Shown one piece after another: positions 61,642-64,000 of a stretch of 64,000 nt of DNA. Positions within the stretch are counted from its first letter, which is position 1; every line of letters starts with the position of its first letter. The notes under the pieces were generated by a model. The model was not told the DNA's origin and did not search any database. It saw only the letters and a list, made by a program, of their open reading frames with translations. The translations under genes were made by a program, and so were the position numbers. Origin of the DNA: Pseudomonadota bacterium (GTDB lineage Bacteria; Desulfobacterota; Desulfobacteria; Desulfobacterales; RPRI01); assembly GCA_018901125.1 (NCBI GenBank), contig JAHIFE010000136.1, positions 1-64,000 of the forward strand, read 5' to 3'.

Positions 61642-63228
61642 ATGAGCAGACAGCATAAAAGAGAAGTGGAAAAACGCCGCACCTTTGGCATTATAAGCCA
61701 TCCGGATGCGGGAAAAACAACTCTTACTGAAAAACTCCTTCTTTTCGGAGGCGCAATACAACTGGCAGGAGCAGTCAAAGCGCGCAAAGCAGCCCGTCAT
61801 GCTACAAGCGACTGGATGTCTATCGAAAAAGAAAGGGGGATATCAGTAACAACTTCCGTAATGAAGTTTAACTACAATGATTTCGAAATAAATTTGCTTG
61901 ATACACCCGGGCATCAGGATTTTTCTGAAGATACATACAGAGTACTGACCGCTGTAGACAGTGCGCTGATGGTTATTGACAGCGCAAAAGGTGTTGAGCC
62001 CCAGACAATAAAGCTGATGGAAGTTTGCAGAATGCGCAATACTCCCATAATTACTTTCATAAACAAACTGGACAGAGACGGCCTTGAGCCCCTTGACCTT
62101 CTTGCCGATATTGAAGACAGACTCCAGATAGAATGTACCCCCTTATCATGGCCTATAGGTATGGGGAAAAATTTTAAGGGAGTATATAATATATTTAAAA
62201 AAGAGCTTAACCTGTTTACCCCGGGAAAAACAACCAGAGCCATGGAAGGAATAACAATAACAGACCTCTTTGACTCAAGACTTGATAAAATTCTTGGAAG
62301 TGCCGCAAACAGGCTGAGAGAAGATATTGACCTGCTAAACGTAGCATCCACTCCTTTTGATTATGAACATTATCTGAGGGCAAATCAGACTCCGGTCTTT
62401 TTTGGAAGCGCCGTAAATAATTTTGGAGTTAAAGAACTTCTTGACGCATTTGTTGAAATGGCACCCGCACCACAGCCCAGGAATGCTGTTTCGCGAACCG
62501 TATCACCGTACGAAGAATCTTTTTCAGGGTTTGTTTTCAAAATTCAGGCAAATATGGACCCGGCTCACAGAGACCGTATTTCTTTTGTCAGGATATGTTC
62601 CGGAAAATTCACACGCGGAATGAAGGTAATTCATCAGCATTCGGGCAAAGAAATGACTCTCTCGAATGCTACTATATTCATGGCACAGGACAGGTCAAAT
62701 GTTGAAGAGGCATATCCCGGAGATATAATAGGCTTGCATAACCACGGTAAAATCAAAATCGGAGACACCTTCACCGATAAAGAGCCTCTTCAATTCACAG
62801 GTATACCCAACTTCGCTCCTGAACACTTCCGGCGTGTCCGCCTCTTAAATCCCATCAAAAACAAGCAGCTTCAAAAAGGACTGATCCAGCTCTCCGAAGA
62901 AGGAGCTGTTCAGTTTTTCAAACCTCTGTCAGGAAGCGGGTATATTCTTGGAGCGGTTGGAGTGCTGCAGTTTGACGTTACAATGGCCCGTCTGAAAAAT
63001 GAATACGGGGCTGATGCGATCACAGAACCCATAGAATATACAAGAGCCCGCTGGATTGAGTGCGATGATAAAATAAAGATTGAACAATTTGAAAAAGAGA
63101 ACAGAAACAACCTTGCTGTTGATGCCGGTGGTCATCTGACATATCTTGCCCGCAACGAATGGAGTTTAAATTACGAAATGGAACAATGGCCCGACATCTC
63201 ATTTTTAAATACAAGAGAGCAGGATTGA
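61642..63228 (+). CDS. prfC: Peptide chain release factor 3
   Basis: RF3 is a translational GTPase that recycles RF1/RF2. The 528-aa product has the G1 motif [28 protein letters not shown] (about 20-47), G3 [14 protein letters not shown] (about 92-105), G4 NKLD (about 146-149), and downstream EF-Tu-like and RF3 C-terminal domains ending near [15 protein letters not shown]. Length typical for RF3. It starts 113 bp after repeat copy 3 and precedes the ubiE-type gene by 7 bp, so the two are probably an operon. Confidence 0.96.
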   Translation: MSRQHKREVEKRRTFGIISHPDAGKTTLTEKLLLFGGAIQLAGAVKARKAARHATSDWMSIEKERGISVTTSVMKFNYNDFEINLLDTPGHQDFSEDTYRVLTAVDSALMVIDSAKGVEPQTIKLMEVCRMRNTPIITFINKLDRDGLEPLDLLADIEDRLQIECTPLSWPIGMGKNFKGVYNIFKKELNLFTPGKTTRAMEGITITDLFDSRLDKILGSAANRLREDIDLLNVASTPFDYEHYLRANQTPVFFGSAVNNFGVKELLDAFVEMAPAPQPRNAVSRTVSPYEESFSGFVFKIQANMDPAHRDRISFVRICSGKFTRGMKVIHQHSGKEMTLSNATIFMAQDRSNVEEAYPGDIIGLHNHGKIKIGDTFTDKEPLQFTGIPNFAPEHFRRVRLLNPIKNKQLQKGLIQLSEEGAVQFFKPLSGSGYILGAVGVLQFDVTMARLKNEYGADAITEPIEYTRARWIECDDKIKIEQFEKENRNNLAVDAGGHLTYLARNEWSLNYEMEQWPDISFLNTREQD

Positions 63229-63235
63229 TATAGAT

Positions 63236-63940
63236 ATGACCGATAAACCGGATAACAATAAGGCAGGAAATATACGTGCAATGTTTAAAAATATTTCTGG
63301 CCGCTATGATCTGCTAAATACTATTATGACATTCGGCAGAGACAAATCATGGAGAAGATTTGTTATAAAGGAAGCATCTCTTGGACCAAATGCACTTATT
63401 CTTGATGTAGGAACCGGAACCGGCAAAATTCTGCACGAAGCACTTCTCTTAAATAATGGCATTAAAGCTTTCGGGGTTGATTTTACTTTGGAAATGATGC
63501 TTGCCGGAAAAGAGCAGAAAAAGGATATTTCATGGTGCTGTGCGGATGCCTTAGTCCTTCCTTTTCCGGATTCCGTTTTTGATGCTGTCACATCAGGCTA
63601 TCTAATCAGAAATGTCACGGATATACACCGCGCATTTGCGGAACAGATGCGCACCGCAAAGCCTGGTGGGAAAATCGTATGCCTGGATACATCACCCCCG
63701 GCGCAAAATCTCCTGCGTCCTTTTATTCTTCTTTATTTAAAGCTTGTAATTCCTCTGCTTGGGCTTATTTTTGCCGGGAATAAAAATGCTTATAGATACC
63801 TTACTTCGAGCACCCAGGCGTTTAAATCTCCAGAGGAGCTTGCTTTGATAATGAAAGATGCCGGGCTGGTAAATATAAGATTTCGCAAATTTATGTTTGG
63901 GACAATTTCAATATTATGCGGTACCCGCCCCTCTTTATAA
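63236..63940 (+). CDS. ubiE: UbiE/MenG-type demethylmenaquinone methyltransferase
   Basis: This 234-aa class I SAM methyltransferase has an N-terminal SGRYDLLNTIMTFGRDKSWRRFVI (about 21-44), SAM motif LDVGTGTGKILHEAL (about 56-70), FDAVTSGYLIRNVTDIHRAF (about 119-138), and the UbiE signature NKNAYRYLTSSTQAF (about 181-195). It probably C-methylates demethylmenaquinone; anaerobic sulfate reducers use menaquinone. It starts 7 bp after the prfC stop. The remaining 60 bp to the window edge shows nothing. Confidence 0.9.
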   Translation: MTDKPDNNKAGNIRAMFKNISGRYDLLNTIMTFGRDKSWRRFVIKEASLGPNALILDVGTGTGKILHEALLLNNGIKAFGVDFTLEMMLAGKEQKKDISWCCADALVLPFPDSVFDAVTSGYLIRNVTDIHRAFAEQMRTAKPGGKIVCLDTSPPAQNLLRPFILLYLKLVIPLLGLIFAGNKNAYRYLTSSTQAFKSPEELALIMKDAGLVNIRFRKFMFGTISILCGTRPSL

Positions 63941-64000
63941 CACTACTTGCCTTCAGTAATTCCGGAGTTATTCGGAGTTTAAAAATTACAATTTTATCAG

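Noticed and set aside
1-64000. CRISPR array, rRNA or tRNA genes
   Set aside because: No spaced direct repeats of CRISPR type, no rRNA-like sequence and no convincing tRNA fold were seen by eye.

Overview
The window looks like part of a chromosome from an anaerobic deltaproteobacterium, most likely Desulfobacterota/Desulfobacterales. The grounds are a selenocysteine formate dehydrogenase fused to a GltD-like flavoprotein, an FmdE-like protein, an MSHA-type pseudopilus locus, a PEP-CTERM protein behind a sigma-54 promoter, and a dispersed 142-bp palindromic repeat. This is an inference from gene content; no rRNA or tRNA is visible.

Layout. (1) 1-10.4 kb: a type I restriction-modification operon on the minus strand: hsdM, a KilA-N protein, an 82-aa protein, hsdS, then an inserted module of a QxK-type nuclease and a HerA ATPase, two orphan RhuM N-terminal domains, a RAYT transposase whose own reading frame contains palindromes, and hsdR (cut by the window edge). 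(2) 10.9-14.6 kb: decayed accessory DNA: an antitoxin with a broken RelE/ParE toxin, a DUF4143 ATPase, a YprB-like exonuclease, and an ADP-ribosylglycohydrolase with an internal deletion. (3) 14.7-22.4 kb: surface and signalling genes: PEP-CTERM protein, a small FlgC-like protein, a PilZ protein, a MerR-HTH/PAS/class III adenylyl cyclase fusion beside an array of TTATACTGTATAA palindromes, then YfiR and a TonB-dependent receptor. (4) 22.4-24.2 kb: alpha-glucan phosphorylase. (5) 24.8-38.1 kb: MSHA-type pilus locus as two converging operons; the MshE ATPase has a duplicated N-terminal half and two pilins carry Ig-like C-termini. (6) 38.1-44.1 kb: O-methyltransferase, FmdE-like protein and the 1372-residue Sec-containing formate dehydrogenase.

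(7) 44.4-56.9 kb is the most striking region. It is a run of short genes, all on the minus strand, separated by attC-like sites: 7-mers close to RYYYAAC and GTTRRRY around an imperfect stem, often overlapping the preceding stop codon. I count twelve such sites and no integrase, so it reads as a cluster of attC sites lacking an integrase (CALIN). Its cassettes encode an HNH protein, RhuM, a DUF4062 protein, ankyrin repeats, a SEC-C/nuclease-like protein, a HEPN-like protein, membrane proteins, a cupin and unknowns. Several look like defence or toxin-type genes. (8) 57.4-64 kb returns to housekeeping: rarA, der, a cold-shock gene, prfC and a ubiE-type methyltransferase, with two further copies of the 142-bp repeat.

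Working picture: conserved anaerobic metabolism and a pilus locus are interleaved with two defence-rich accessory regions, the RM island and the cassette array. These share a recently duplicated RhuM sequence. All site calls (attC, SECIS, sigma-54, operators) were made by eye from the sequence and need model-based confirmation.
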